DNA from: Francisella salimarina
GTDB taxonomy: Bacteria > Pseudomonadota > Gammaproteobacteria > Francisellales > Francisellaceae
Direction: 5' to 3'
Assembly: GCF_007923265.1 (NCBI RefSeq)
Contig: NZ_VOJA01000003.1
Span: 558,001-622,000, forward strand
Length of the DNA stretch: 64,000 bases
Position numbers and translations under genes: made by a program. Numbering within the stretch: the first letter of the stretch is position 1; each line of letters starts with the position of its first letter. Shown in pieces: positions 39,026 to 47,935 of the stretch. The notes below the pieces were generated by a model that searched no databases, was not told the origin of the DNA, and worked only from the letters and a program-made list of their open reading frames with translations.

Positions 39026-39355
39026 ATGCCATACGTATATCTAGTTATAGCTATAATCACTGAAGTCCTTGGGACAGTTTCATTACCATTATGCAATGGT
39101 TTTACAAGGATTGTTCCTTCACTATTTGTTTTGATATTTTATGGACTTTCATTTTACTTTTTATCATTAACATTAAAATATATGAATATTGCTTTTGCGT
39201 ATTCTGTATGGTCAGCATTTGGAATTATTCTAATAGGAATTATAGGATATCTATTTTTTAGGCAAAAGTTAGATTTACCATTTGTCTTAGGAACATCGTT
39301 TATACTTATTGGAACTATTATTATTTGTGCATACTCAAAGACTATTATGCATTAA
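39026..39355 (+). CDS. SMR-family small multidrug efflux protein
   Basis: Four-helix inner-membrane antiporter of 109 residues. The essential glutamate of helix 1 is in AIITEVLGTVSL (position ~14 as in EmrE) and the helix 3 motif AYSVWSAFGIILIGIIGY contains the conserved Trp. Members export cationic drugs or guanidinium. The gene is 51 bases after acr3 and converges with rlmKL. Which substrate applies cannot be told. Confidence 0.88.
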   Translation: MPYVYLVIAIITEVLGTVSLPLCNGFTRIVPSLFVLIFYGLSFYFLSLTLKYMNIAFAYSVWSAFGIILIGIIGYLFFRQKLDLPFVLGTSFILIGTIIICAYSKTIMH

Positions 39356-39366
39356 GTTTATAATTT

Positions 39367-41523
39367 TTATTTCTTGTATTTAATTTCCCAACAATTATGG
39401 ATATTTTTGTTAGATAAAAAGTCTCTTGATAAACATTTTTTATCAATATTTTCACAGTCAAATTTAGCAATTATCTCTGATGACATTTTGAAGCGACGAT
39501 AATTATTAGAGAAATATAAGACTCCATCTTTTTTGAGAGAGTCCATAGCTAAATTTATAAGTAACTCATGATCTCTTTGAATATCAAGAATATCATCCAT
39601 ACGTTTAGAATTTGAAAATGTTGGTGGATCTAAAAATATCACATCAAACTTCTCACTGTTGGATTTTAACCAGCTAATACAATCTGCCTGAATAAAATTA
39701 TGCTTTTTAATATCTAAATTATTTAATTCAAAATTATTCTTACCCCACTCAAGATAAGTATTAGACATATCTACACTTGTAGTTTTTGCTCCTTTTAAAG
39801 CAGCATGAACACTAGCTGTGCATGTATAACTAAATAAATTCAATAAAGTCTTATTTTTTGAAGCTTTTGCCACAAGCTGTCTAATTTTACGGTGGTCTAA
39901 GAAAATACCAGTATCTAAATAGTCATCAAAATTCACATAAAATTTAGCATCAAATTCATTAATAACGTGAAAGTTATTTTTGTCATTATTTTTTTGATAC
40001 TGTTCTTTGCCTTTTTGACGTTGACGAACTCTTGTATGTATATTCTCGTATTGAATATCTAGAGTTTTATGTATCTGATATATAGCTTGATAGAATCTTT
40101 GTTTAGCCATATTTTGATCAATAGTAGCATCGGCACGATACTCTTGTAAAAACACATGCTCGCCATATATATCAACAGCTACAGCAAAAGTTGGAATATC
40201 AGCATCATACAAACGATAACATTCTACTCCTGACTGCTTTAACCATGGTTTTAGGTTTTTAAGATTCTTCTTTAACTTGTTAGAAAAATCTACGTGCTCA
40301 TCTGACTTTTGTGCACTTGCTTCAGCTATACGAATATTTTTCTCAAGCTGGCTTTCATGTTTAAATCTTGCATGCTCATTTATATCAAACTGATACAATA
40401 CTGTTTCAATAGCACCATTATAGAATTTATTCTTCTTAGTAGTACGTAGCTGCATTTCTTTAATTGATTCATCAAAACTTGTCAAAATCGCAACTTTCCA
40501 ACCATAAAAATCTTGAGATAATCTATCACCGAAACCATTAAATATGTCTAAAAGTTCATCAAGCTGATCACCATATAAACGCTCACCATAAGGAGGATTT
40601 GTAACTATCAAACCTTCACTTTCAAACTCATTTTCAAGATCACGGATATCTTGTCGTTTGATATTAACAACATCTTCAACACCTGCTTGATAAATGTTTC
40701 TATCAGCCTTATCTAAAACATTGTTATCAATATCATAGCCTTGAATAATTGCATTTGTTGGCTTTTGAGCTTTTTTTGCTATTTCTAATAAGTTACTCCA
40801 TAAGTCTTGATCATGAAGCTTTGAATTGAATAGTTTAAATTCTTTATTCAACAAGACAGGAGCTATATTTTTTGCCATAAGAGCAGCTTCAATAAGAATA
40901 GTCCCAGAGCCACACATTGGATCAATGAATATAGGCTGTTCTTTTTTAAGCTCATCTAACCACCCTGCTTTGATAAGTATCGCTGCTGCTAAAGACTCTT
41001 TTAGAGGTGCTTGACCCTGAAACTGTCTATAACTACGCTTATGTAGGCTCTCTATATTTAAGCATAAAAACACATTCACATACTGCTTATGTAAATGTAA
41101 TTTTATTATATTATCGGGATTATCAGTATCAATATTTGGTCGTTCATTAGTTTCTCTACGAAACTGATCGACTATAGCATCTTTTGTTTTTTGAGAAACA
41201 AACATAGTATTATTAAAATCATAATGCTTACCTGAGATTATGATCTTAAAAGCTGTGTTAACATCAAAGTAATCTAACCAATTTATTGATGATATAAAAT
41301 CATATAAAGCTTGCTGATCTGTAGCTTTTTGAGTAGCTATTTTTAGCATAACTTGGCTTGCTAGATGAGAGTAAATACAAACTTTGTAGGCATCTTCAAA
41401 AGATCCCTCAAACTCAACTCCAGCAAGTTTTTCAGATGATGATATGCCTAACGCATCTAGCTCATCTTTTAATAAAAGCTCGATACCCTTTGCACAGCTA
41501 GCGAAAAATGTAAAATTTTGCAT
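39367..41523 (-). CDS. rlmL: Bifunctional 23S rRNA methyltransferase RlmKL
   Basis: Fused enzyme of 718 residues methylating 23S rRNA at two guanines (m2G2445 and m7G2069 in E. coli). The N-terminal THUMP domain precedes the RlmL domain with [15 protein letters not shown] and the catalytic [13 protein letters not shown]. The C-terminal RlmK domain shows [33 protein letters not shown] and [14 protein letters not shown]. Length is near the ~700 of E. coli. It is divergent from the tRNA-Val gene. Confidence 0.94.
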   Translation of the reverse strand: MQNFTFFASCAKGIELLLKDELDALGISSSEKLAGVEFEGSFEDAYKVCIYSHLASQVMLKIATQKATDQQALYDFISSINWLDYFDVNTAFKIIISGKHYDFNNTMFVSQKTKDAIVDQFRRETNERPNIDTDNPDNIIKLHLHKQYVNVFLCLNIESLHKRSYRQFQGQAPLKESLAAAILIKAGWLDELKKEQPIFIDPMCGSGTILIEAALMAKNIAPVLLNKEFKLFNSKLHDQDLWSNLLEIAKKAQKPTNAIIQGYDIDNNVLDKADRNIYQAGVEDVVNIKRQDIRDLENEFESEGLIVTNPPYGERLYGDQLDELLDIFNGFGDRLSQDFYGWKVAILTSFDESIKEMQLRTTKKNKFYNGAIETVLYQFDINEHARFKHESQLEKNIRIAEASAQKSDEHVDFSNKLKKNLKNLKPWLKQSGVECYRLYDADIPTFAVAVDIYGEHVFLQEYRADATIDQNMAKQRFYQAIYQIHKTLDIQYENIHTRVRQRQKGKEQYQKNNDKNNFHVINEFDAKFYVNFDDYLDTGIFLDHRKIRQLVAKASKNKTLLNLFSYTCTASVHAALKGAKTTSVDMSNTYLEWGKNNFELNNLDIKKHNFIQADCISWLKSNSEKFDVIFLDPPTFSNSKRMDDILDIQRDHELLINLAMDSLKKDGVLYFSNNYRRFKMSSEIIAKFDCENIDKKCLSRDFLSNKNIHNCWEIKYKK

Positions 41524-41600
41524 AAGAAATTATAAAATATAAAATATGTGTTAAATAATATATTAATTCCAATAAATAACAATTAATAAGCGAAAATCTA

Positions 41601-41628
41601 TTGATTTTATAAGATATAAAATTATAAT
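41601..41628 (+). promoter_or_regulatory. Promoter of tRNA-Val
   Basis: TTGATT (41601-41606) and a perfect TATAAT (41623-41628) are spaced 16 bases apart, and the mature tRNA starts 13 bases after the -10 box. Box quality and distance fit a strong stable-RNA promoter. Confidence 0.65.
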
Positions 41629-41641
41629 ATCTATTCTAAAT

Positions 41642-41718
41642 ACTCGCATAGCTCAGTTGGTTAGAGTACTACCTTGACATGGTAGGGGTCACTGGTTCGA
41701 ATCCAGTTGCGAGTACCA
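41642..41718 (+). tRNA. tRNA-Val(GAC)
   Basis: A complete 77-base cloverleaf can be folded: acceptor ACTCGCA with TGCGAGT, U8-A9, a D arm GCTC/GAGT, anticodon stem CTACC/GGTAG around the loop TTGACAT, T arm ACTGG/CCAGT around TTCGAAT, discriminator A and an encoded CCA. The anticodon GAC reads GUC and GUU valine codons. It sits at the border between conserved genes and the type VI module, a common place for integration of accessory DNA. Confidence 0.93.
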
Positions 41719-41851
41719 TACTTAGATTAACTCTCTATATGGTTCTAAATACTTAAAGTTCTCTACATATACATATTATAATTGACAGTATTAATATCGA
41801 TAAGATACTATAAAGCAGATTATTGAATCTAGAAATTTTTATTAAAAAATA

Positions 41852-42355
41852 ATGTTCAAACAGATTAAAAAATTAAAATTACTTATCCTATACATATTTA
41901 TTATAACAATATTTTCCTCATGTGTTGTTTATAAAGATGGTTACGATAACCTTATTTCAAGCACAATCACTTATCAGGAGATGGAAGAACCTTCTTTCGG
42001 AAAATTTAGCATAAAATTTCCCAATTCTGAAATTACTCTAGATTCAAAAGATACCTCAATAGAATGGACTTGTCCAGCTCCAACGGTAGTACCATCAGCA
42101 CTTATATCTAATATACCTTATAATAGAGAAAAAGAGACTTTAAGATGTATCGCTGTTGGTGGTTGCGATACTTATTCAGCCACTGCAATACGTCAGAAAT
42201 CTTCTAATAAATGGTCTATAGAAGATGATAAAGTTGCTGTTACATATACACAAAATGCAACTGTACCAATATACAATAATACAATTAATAGTTCAGGAGA
42301 TACTAAACTTAGTATCATTTGCGTACCAAAATCTCAAGTTGACTATTGGGAATAG
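41852..42355 (+). CDS. Putative lipoprotein at the start of the T6SS module
   Basis: The 167-residue protein has a basic start (KQIKKLK), a hydrophobic segment and a possible lipobox IFSSC (~residue 24), so a mature lipoprotein of ~144 residues is likely. The rest is unfamiliar: it contains ITLDSKDTSIEWTCP, LRCIAVGGCDTYSATA and LSIICVPKSQ, with five cysteines that may pair in the periplasm. Position before vgrG suggests a secretion-apparatus or accessory role; a TssJ identity is possible by position but has no motif support. Confidence 0.6.
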   Translation: MFKQIKKLKLLILYIFIITIFSSCVVYKDGYDNLISSTITYQEMEEPSFGKFSIKFPNSEITLDSKDTSIEWTCPAPTVVPSALISNIPYNREKETLRCIAVGGCDTYSATAIRQKSSNKWSIEDDKVAVTYTQNATVPIYNNTINSSGDTKLSIICVPKSQVDYWE

Positions 42356-42393
42356 GCAAACTTTGATAAATATAAAATAAGGAATGATAGATT

Positions 42394-42729
42394 ATGAAAA
42401 AAGTTACAATTAAAGGCTTACTTACATTAACAGCAATGATGCCATCAATATTATTTGCTTCTTTTGAAAGTGTAAGTGATAGCTTTAATACAGTATCCAA
42501 CTCAGCCCAAAAGACAGCTGAGATATCAAATCAAACTCAAGCAAATATAGATAAAGCAAAAAATTTACCTAATAGTTATGATTCTGATGCGAAGCAATAT
42601 GCGACACAAGAACTTGATAAGCATACAAATAATAGTATATCCAAGACTCAACAAGCATCTAATAATATAACCCAAACTAGAGATACTATAGCTAAAACAA
42701 GCAAATCATTAAATAATCTTTTTTCATAA
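42394..42729 (+). CDS. Small exported coiled-coil-like protein
   Basis: The 111-residue protein begins with a clear signal peptide (MKKVTIKGLLTLTAMMPSIL, cleavage near LFASFES). The mature part is rich in Ser, Asn, Thr, Gln and Lys, with repeated heptad-like stretches such as VSDSFNTVSNSAQKTAEISN and ISKTQQASNNITQTRDTI, suggesting a helical or coiled-coil rod. AAGGAAT precedes the ATG. Family not recognised. It follows the lipoprotein gene by 38 bases and may be cotranscribed. Confidence 0.6.
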   Translation: MKKVTIKGLLTLTAMMPSILFASFESVSDSFNTVSNSAQKTAEISNQTQANIDKAKNLPNSYDSDAKQYATQELDKHTNNSISKTQQASNNITQTRDTIAKTSKSLNNLFS

Positions 42730-42769
42730 GATTTAAATATTAATAAACCCAATACTCTAAAAAAATACT

Positions 42770-42797
42770 TTGGCTCAATTTGCTTACTTGCTATACT
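42770..42797 (+). promoter_or_regulatory. Candidate promoter of the vgrG gene
   Basis: TTGGCT (42770-42775) and TATACT (42792-42797) are 16 bases apart and end 35 bases before the vgrG ATG. It would give the spike gene its own transcription start, separate from the lipoprotein pair. Confidence 0.45.
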
Positions 42798-42832
42798 AAA
42801 ATTATTAGATTTATTTATACTAGTAACCAATA

Positions 42833-44719
42833 ATGTCTACCCCACTAACGATAGAGTTATTCAATGAGTCTACAACTTTAGATTTACAAGTTAATGAACT
42901 AACCATCAAATCAGCTATTAATGAACTCTTTGAAGTTAGCCTTAGCTGTGGTGTTCCAGTTAGTGATGATTTACTTGCAAAGTTAGATAACTATGCAGAT
43001 TTTATCCTAAGCATAAATGGCGATTTCGGTAATCCTAAATTTGAATTAGAATTACAATCTTACGATATTAATTATCAACCTAATACCGATATTCAAATCT
43101 TAGAACTTAAACTAACAGATAGATATGCTAAGTTTAGAAAACTAGACTATAAAGGAGCTTTTTATTATCATAATCTCAATGATATTTGGTTAAAGTTTTA
43201 TGATGGGTTTAAAGATAGACTTAATAGAAAAATATCAGATAATATATTATTTGACTCTAATAATACTGACAAATACCCTACCCATCCTATTTATGTACAA
43301 TATAATGAAACACATTGGAATTTCTTAACTAGAACTCTGCTAGAGCACGGTGTTAATTATAACTTTGTTGCTAGTCAAGATGGTTTTAATTTTGTTATGT
43401 ATAATACTAATGAAGATATAACTAAATTTATCCAAAGTGACAAATCTAATAGCATAGATGAACTTTATAGTTACAATCTCAAACTCGATGCTAATATCAA
43501 AAATAAAGATGATACGGTTCTAGCTTACAATATTATCCCAGCAAAATCTGGGTATGTGGCAAATAAAGATATTAAAGACTTTTGTAATTATCATAATAAA
43601 GAAAAACAACGACTTACTCTTCGTCCCAAGAAATTCATAAAAAATATTAACTTTATTCATCATAATCCATATACTCCTGAAAGTTTTTTGATTAGTAAAG
43701 CGACTTTGGATTCTAAATTCCCTATAACTCAAGACTTTAAATCTAGATTTAATACTCTTACTCAATCACAATTAGATGAATGCTTAGATACACAAAAGAA
43801 TGTATTAAGTAGCTTAGATGCTGAACAGCTTATTTGTAATATTAGTAAGGTATTTTTATTGGCTGGGGCTAAACTAGATATATCTGGCAATAACAAACTT
43901 GAATCTAGAGAACATATTGTAACTTCAAGTTTAGTTAAGTTATCAGCTAGTACATCAACCGATAAAGTTATTGGAGCTACTCCTAAAAAGAACTACAATG
44001 TTATAACTACACTAATATCTCAAGATATTCATATAGACTATCATCAAGAAGCTCCCGAACAACCGCAGATTAGTAGTTTAGTGGGAGTATTTCCATATCT
44101 TGCCGAGTCTAGTACAAATCATGATGTAGTTGATCCTGATGATATAGGTAATGTTAGAGTTAAATTACCTCTAGATTACGAAGTTTGCCCTAATAATGAA
44201 AAAGATATTCGTTATTATGTACCCCGTATATCAGATTATGGAGATACTAACTCTAGTCATAGTGTACAGTTATATCGAGAAAGTGAGCTACTATTGATGT
44301 TTATAGATGGTAATCCTAACAAACCGATTATTTATGGTGCTTTATCACATGGTCAAACATCTGACCAATCAATGAAAGATCATCATAATAGACATGTTAA
44401 AGAATGGGGACAAGGCTCTGGTTTTGGATATTCATCTGATGCTAAAGGTACTAATGATATATTTATCAAATCTCAACATAATGATGGTATAGCTTGGGTA
44501 GCTCAAAGTAATCATGGTTCTAAGAATGAATTATCTTTAGATCAGCTATTTGCTAGTACTTCAAATAGAAGCGATTCAGCTATTGGAGAATATCAACACT
44601 TCTACGGCTATGATGACAATACAAACTTTGCTGCCAATCATCATAAATCAATCAAGCCAAAAACTGCGGTTGAAGATATGCTCAAAACAAAGCAAGAAAC
44701 TTTACAAAATAAAAAATAG
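42833..44719 (+). CDS. vgrG: VgrG-like T6SS spike protein
   Basis: Tail-spike component of a type VI secretion system, 628 residues. The N-terminal ~370 residues resemble the gp27-like hub (phage late-control D), with the segment FYDGFKDRLNRK and the strand YVQYNETHWNFLTRTLLEHG, characteristic of the VgrG helix that reads WxFLxRLxxxxG. The OB-fold lies at ~432-475 (DDIGNVRVKLPLDYE, then YYVPRISDYGD) and the closing strand LLMFIDGNPNKPIIYGAL at ~490-507 is the VgrG end of that fold. A tail of ~115 residues follows without a visible enzymatic domain. The PAAR-like gene begins 183 bases downstream. Confidence 0.85.
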   Translation: MSTPLTIELFNESTTLDLQVNELTIKSAINELFEVSLSCGVPVSDDLLAKLDNYADFILSINGDFGNPKFELELQSYDINYQPNTDIQILELKLTDRYAKFRKLDYKGAFYYHNLNDIWLKFYDGFKDRLNRKISDNILFDSNNTDKYPTHPIYVQYNETHWNFLTRTLLEHGVNYNFVASQDGFNFVMYNTNEDITKFIQSDKSNSIDELYSYNLKLDANIKNKDDTVLAYNIIPAKSGYVANKDIKDFCNYHNKEKQRLTLRPKKFIKNINFIHHNPYTPESFLISKATLDSKFPITQDFKSRFNTLTQSQLDECLDTQKNVLSSLDAEQLICNISKVFLLAGAKLDISGNNKLESREHIVTSSLVKLSASTSTDKVIGATPKKNYNVITTLISQDIHIDYHQEAPEQPQISSLVGVFPYLAESSTNHDVVDPDDIGNVRVKLPLDYEVCPNNEKDIRYYVPRISDYGDTNSSHSVQLYRESELLLMFIDGNPNKPIIYGALSHGQTSDQSMKDHHNRHVKEWGQGSGFGYSSDAKGTNDIFIKSQHNDGIAWVAQSNHGSKNELSLDQLFASTSNRSDSAIGEYQHFYGYDDNTNFAANHHKSIKPKTAVEDMLKTKQETLQNKK

Positions 44720-44902
44720 CTCTTCTAAAAACTATCTTTTATAAATTTATAAACAACAAGTTTAGCTTAACTTTAAAATATTAAATATACTAGCCTAACT
44801 TTAATTTAATACAAAAACCTTGATATTTAATTCCCAAAAGCATCACATTTTATATTATTTTTTGCTATGATGTAACTATATTGTAAGTTTTTCTTTTAAA
44901 TT

Positions 44903-45289
44903 ATGGCTGGAATCATTAATACAGTAGGAAGTGGTATATACTTTAGTTTAGAGCCTGTGATGTATGGTCCTTTTTTGGGAATTGGGACGTCGACAGCTAC
45001 TCAAATAGGAGCTCAATCGCAAAGTACCGTTTTTTTTGAGAACGCTCCAGTAGATGCATCAGATACTATACACCCTGTTACGTTGTCTTTACCAATGCTG
45101 CCAGGAGCCATTACTGGAACAACATGCATGCCTGCTCAAAAAGTAACAGATGCTAGCAATATTTTTTCAATAAATAATCAAGCTGTAACAAATAGTGGTA
45201 CACACAAAGTCCAAAACATCGGCAATTGTCCTACTGCTCCAATGATTTTATCAACAAGCCATCAGGCTAGATTCTACATATCCAAATAA
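44903..45289 (+). CDS. PAAR-like tip protein
   Basis: The 128-residue protein sits between vgrG and clpV. It contains a PAAR-like segment of short strands with glycines: LPMLPGAITGTTCMPAQKV, FSINNQAVTNSGTHKVQNIG and NCPTAPM, which resembles DUF4150/PAAR tips that sharpen the VgrG spike. Two cysteines and a histidine (CMPA, GTHK, NCPT) could bind the metal ion found in PAAR proteins. The PAAR motif itself is weak, so position contributes most to this call. clpV starts 11 bases after its stop with a strong AAGGAG site. Confidence 0.55.
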   Translation: MAGIINTVGSGIYFSLEPVMYGPFLGIGTSTATQIGAQSQSTVFFENAPVDASDTIHPVTLSLPMLPGAITGTTCMPAQKVTDASNIFSINNQAVTNSGTHKVQNIGNCPTAPMILSTSHQARFYISK

Positions 45290-45300
45290 AAGGAGAAATA

Positions 45301-47919
45301 ATGTCTGTTTTAGTAGAACTCAAAACTTTAGTAAAGCAATTAAATAAAAAACTAACAGTTTCATTAGAATCTGCAGTTGGCTTGTGTATGTCACAAGGTA
45401 ATTATGAGATTACTTTAGAGCATTGGTTAATAAAAATTTTATCAGATGAACAACCAAATGATTTTACTCAAATCTTAGAACATTATGATATATCAATTCC
45501 AGATGTAGTTAGAGAGTTACAAATTAATTTAAGAGACTTTGAAACTGGAAACTCTGGCAAGCCTTTATTTTCACCTCTTCTTTTAGAAATTATTCAAGAT
45601 GCTTGGACTATAGGATCACTGCAATTTCATGCGGAAAACATTAGGTCTGGCTATGTTTTTTTAGCTTTATTAAATAAAAAAGCTCTTTTATCACAAATGA
45701 ATCTGCTTGAGTCACTTAAGATAATATCTAAAAATAAGCTTATCGAAGATTTTGATAACTTTGTTGCTACTAGTTCAGAAAAAGATCAAGTTAAAAAAAC
45801 TACTAAAGTAGAATCTTCTAAAGATAGTGACTCAGCAATAGAAAAATACTGTGAAGATTTAACTCAAAAAGCATTAGATGGTAAAATTGATCCAGTATTT
45901 GGTAGAGAAACAGAATTAGATCAAATGCTTGATATATTTTGTCGTCGCCGAAAAAATAATCCTATATTAGTTGGAGAACCCGGAGTAGGTAAAACAGCCG
46001 TTGTTGAAGGTCTGGCTCTGAGAATAGCTGAAAATGATGTTCCTGATGTTCTTAAGAATACAAAAATTTTATCATTAGATATCACCCTTCTTGAAGCTGG
46101 TGCAAGTGTCAAAGGAGAGTTTGAAAAACGTTTAACTGCTGTAATAGATGAAATAAAATCATCTGAAGTTCCACTTATTGTATTTATCGATGAAGCTCAT
46201 CGATTAATTGGAGCTGGTGGTCAAGCAGGTAATGATGCTGCTAATATTTTAAAACCAGCACTTTCAAGAGGTGAGTTAAGAACTGTTGCTGCAACCACAT
46301 GGAAAGAGTACAAACAATATTTTGAAAAAGACCCTGCTTTGACACGTAGATTCCAATTAGTCAAACTAGATGCTCCAAATGATGATATGACTGTGACTAT
46401 ACTTAGAGGTCTAAAATCAAGATATACTCAAAATCATGGTGTAGTTATTCGAGATGATGCCTTGAGAATGGCTGTGAATCTTTCTTCTAAATATATAACA
46501 GGTAAAAATCAACCAGATAAAGCTATTGATTTGATTGATACTTGCGCTGCTAGAGTTAAAGTTTCAATGAGTTCTAGCCCTAGTATCATTAATCATGCTA
46601 TTAAAGATATTGGAGCATATGAAAGAGAGCTTGAAGGTCTACTAGAAGATGAGGCTAGAGGCGTAGATACAGACAAGAATAGTATAGAAGCTCTAAAAAA
46701 TAAAATTGATAACCTAAACCAGCAAATTAAAATCAATCAAGAGCAATGGCTAAAAGAAAAGGAAATAATACAAGAATTACAAAGTGTTCATGATTTGATA
46801 TTAGAAACTGATGATGAAACAATCTTGTCTGAACTAATCGAACAGCGTAGCTCCTTGACTAATCAATTAGAGCAAGCTCAAGATGATGCTCCTATGGTAT
46901 TTTTTGAAGTATCTCCTGATACTGTTGCTAAAGTTGTTTCTGACTGGACAGGCGTCCCCCTTGGTAAAGTCCTAAGAGATGAGTCTCAGAGTTTGCTGAC
47001 GTTGGATGAGACATTATGCAAACGAATAAAGGGTCAAGATCAAGCAATGCTTCAAGTTGCTCAACACTTGAAAATGTCTAAAGCAGGTCTTAAAACACCA
47101 GAGCAACCTATGGGAGTGTTTCTCTTAGTTGGACCAAGTGGTGCTGGTAAAACTGAGACAGCACTAACTGTAGCTGATACTTTATTCGGTGGAGAAAGCT
47201 CCATGTGTACGATTAACATGGGAGAGTATCAAGAAAGGCATACAATTAGTAGATTGATAGGATCTCCTCCAGGATATGTAGGTTTTGGTGAAGGTGGCGT
47301 GCTTACAGAAGCTGTTCGTCAAAGACCATATAGTGTTGTTTTATTAGATGAAGTTGAGAAAGCTTCTTTAGATGTTATGAATCTTTTTTATCAGGTATTT
47401 GATAAGGGCTCTTTAACAGATGGAGAAGGCAAAGAAATTGATTTTAGCAATACTGTTATTTTTCTAACAAGTAATCTTGCAACTCATGAAATTACTGAAC
47501 TAACATTACAAGATCCTAATATTTCTATGCAAGATTTAGTTGCAAAGATCAGGCCAGTCTTAAGTAATTGGTTTAAACCAGCACTCCTAGCTAGAACAAC
47601 AATTATTCCATATTTCATATTGACTAATGAAGCACTAAAGGAGATAGCTACACTTAAATTAAACAAATTTGCAAAACAACTAAGAAAAACAAATAAAATA
47701 GAACTTACATATAGTAATAGTGTCTTAGAAAATATTGCAGATAGATGCAAAGAAGTAGAAACAGGCGCAAGAAATATCGATATGATTCTAAAAGCTAATG
47801 TAATGCCAAAACTTTCTGAAAAGCTACTTTTGGCCATGTGTGATGACGCACAAATAAAATCAATCCATATTGATATTGATGAAAATAGTGAATTTATATA
47901 TGAAATCAAATTTAATTAA
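45301..47919 (+). CDS. clpV: ClpV/TssH AAA+ ATPase of a type VI secretion system
   Basis: Unfoldase recycling the contracted T6SS sheath. The 872-residue Clp family protein has a ClpV-type N-domain (~1-160), AAA1 with Walker A GEPGVGKT (~224) and Walker B VFIDEAH (~295), a middle coiled coil around residues 440-530, and AAA2 with GPSGAGKT (~611), VLLDEVEKA (~681) and GYVGFGEGGVLTEAVRQRPY in the pore region. ClpB is the other option, but the gene's T6SS neighbours and the divergent N-domain support ClpV. The Francisella pathogenicity-island system is reported to lack a ClpV. Confidence 0.85.
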   Translation: MSVLVELKTLVKQLNKKLTVSLESAVGLCMSQGNYEITLEHWLIKILSDEQPNDFTQILEHYDISIPDVVRELQINLRDFETGNSGKPLFSPLLLEIIQDAWTIGSLQFHAENIRSGYVFLALLNKKALLSQMNLLESLKIISKNKLIEDFDNFVATSSEKDQVKKTTKVESSKDSDSAIEKYCEDLTQKALDGKIDPVFGRETELDQMLDIFCRRRKNNPILVGEPGVGKTAVVEGLALRIAENDVPDVLKNTKILSLDITLLEAGASVKGEFEKRLTAVIDEIKSSEVPLIVFIDEAHRLIGAGGQAGNDAANILKPALSRGELRTVAATTWKEYKQYFEKDPALTRRFQLVKLDAPNDDMTVTILRGLKSRYTQNHGVVIRDDALRMAVNLSSKYITGKNQPDKAIDLIDTCAARVKVSMSSSPSIINHAIKDIGAYERELEGLLEDEARGVDTDKNSIEALKNKIDNLNQQIKINQEQWLKEKEIIQELQSVHDLILETDDETILSELIEQRSSLTNQLEQAQDDAPMVFFEVSPDTVAKVVSDWTGVPLGKVLRDESQSLLTLDETLCKRIKGQDQAMLQVAQHLKMSKAGLKTPEQPMGVFLLVGPSGAGKTETALTVADTLFGGESSMCTINMGEYQERHTISRLIGSPPGYVGFGEGGVLTEAVRQRPYSVVLLDEVEKASLDVMNLFYQVFDKGSLTDGEGKEIDFSNTVIFLTSNLATHEITELTLQDPNISMQDLVAKIRPVLSNWFKPALLARTTIIPYFILTNEALKEIATLKLNKFAKQLRKTNKIELTYSNSVLENIADRCKEVETGARNIDMILKANVMPKLSEKLLLAMCDDAQIKSIHIDIDENSEFIYEIKFN

Positions 47920-47935
47920 TATAGGACACGGGTAA

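Noticed and set aside
41852..42355. TssJ (T6SS lipoprotein) identity
   Set aside because: Only size and position fit; no diagnostic motif was found, so it is left as a putative lipoprotein.
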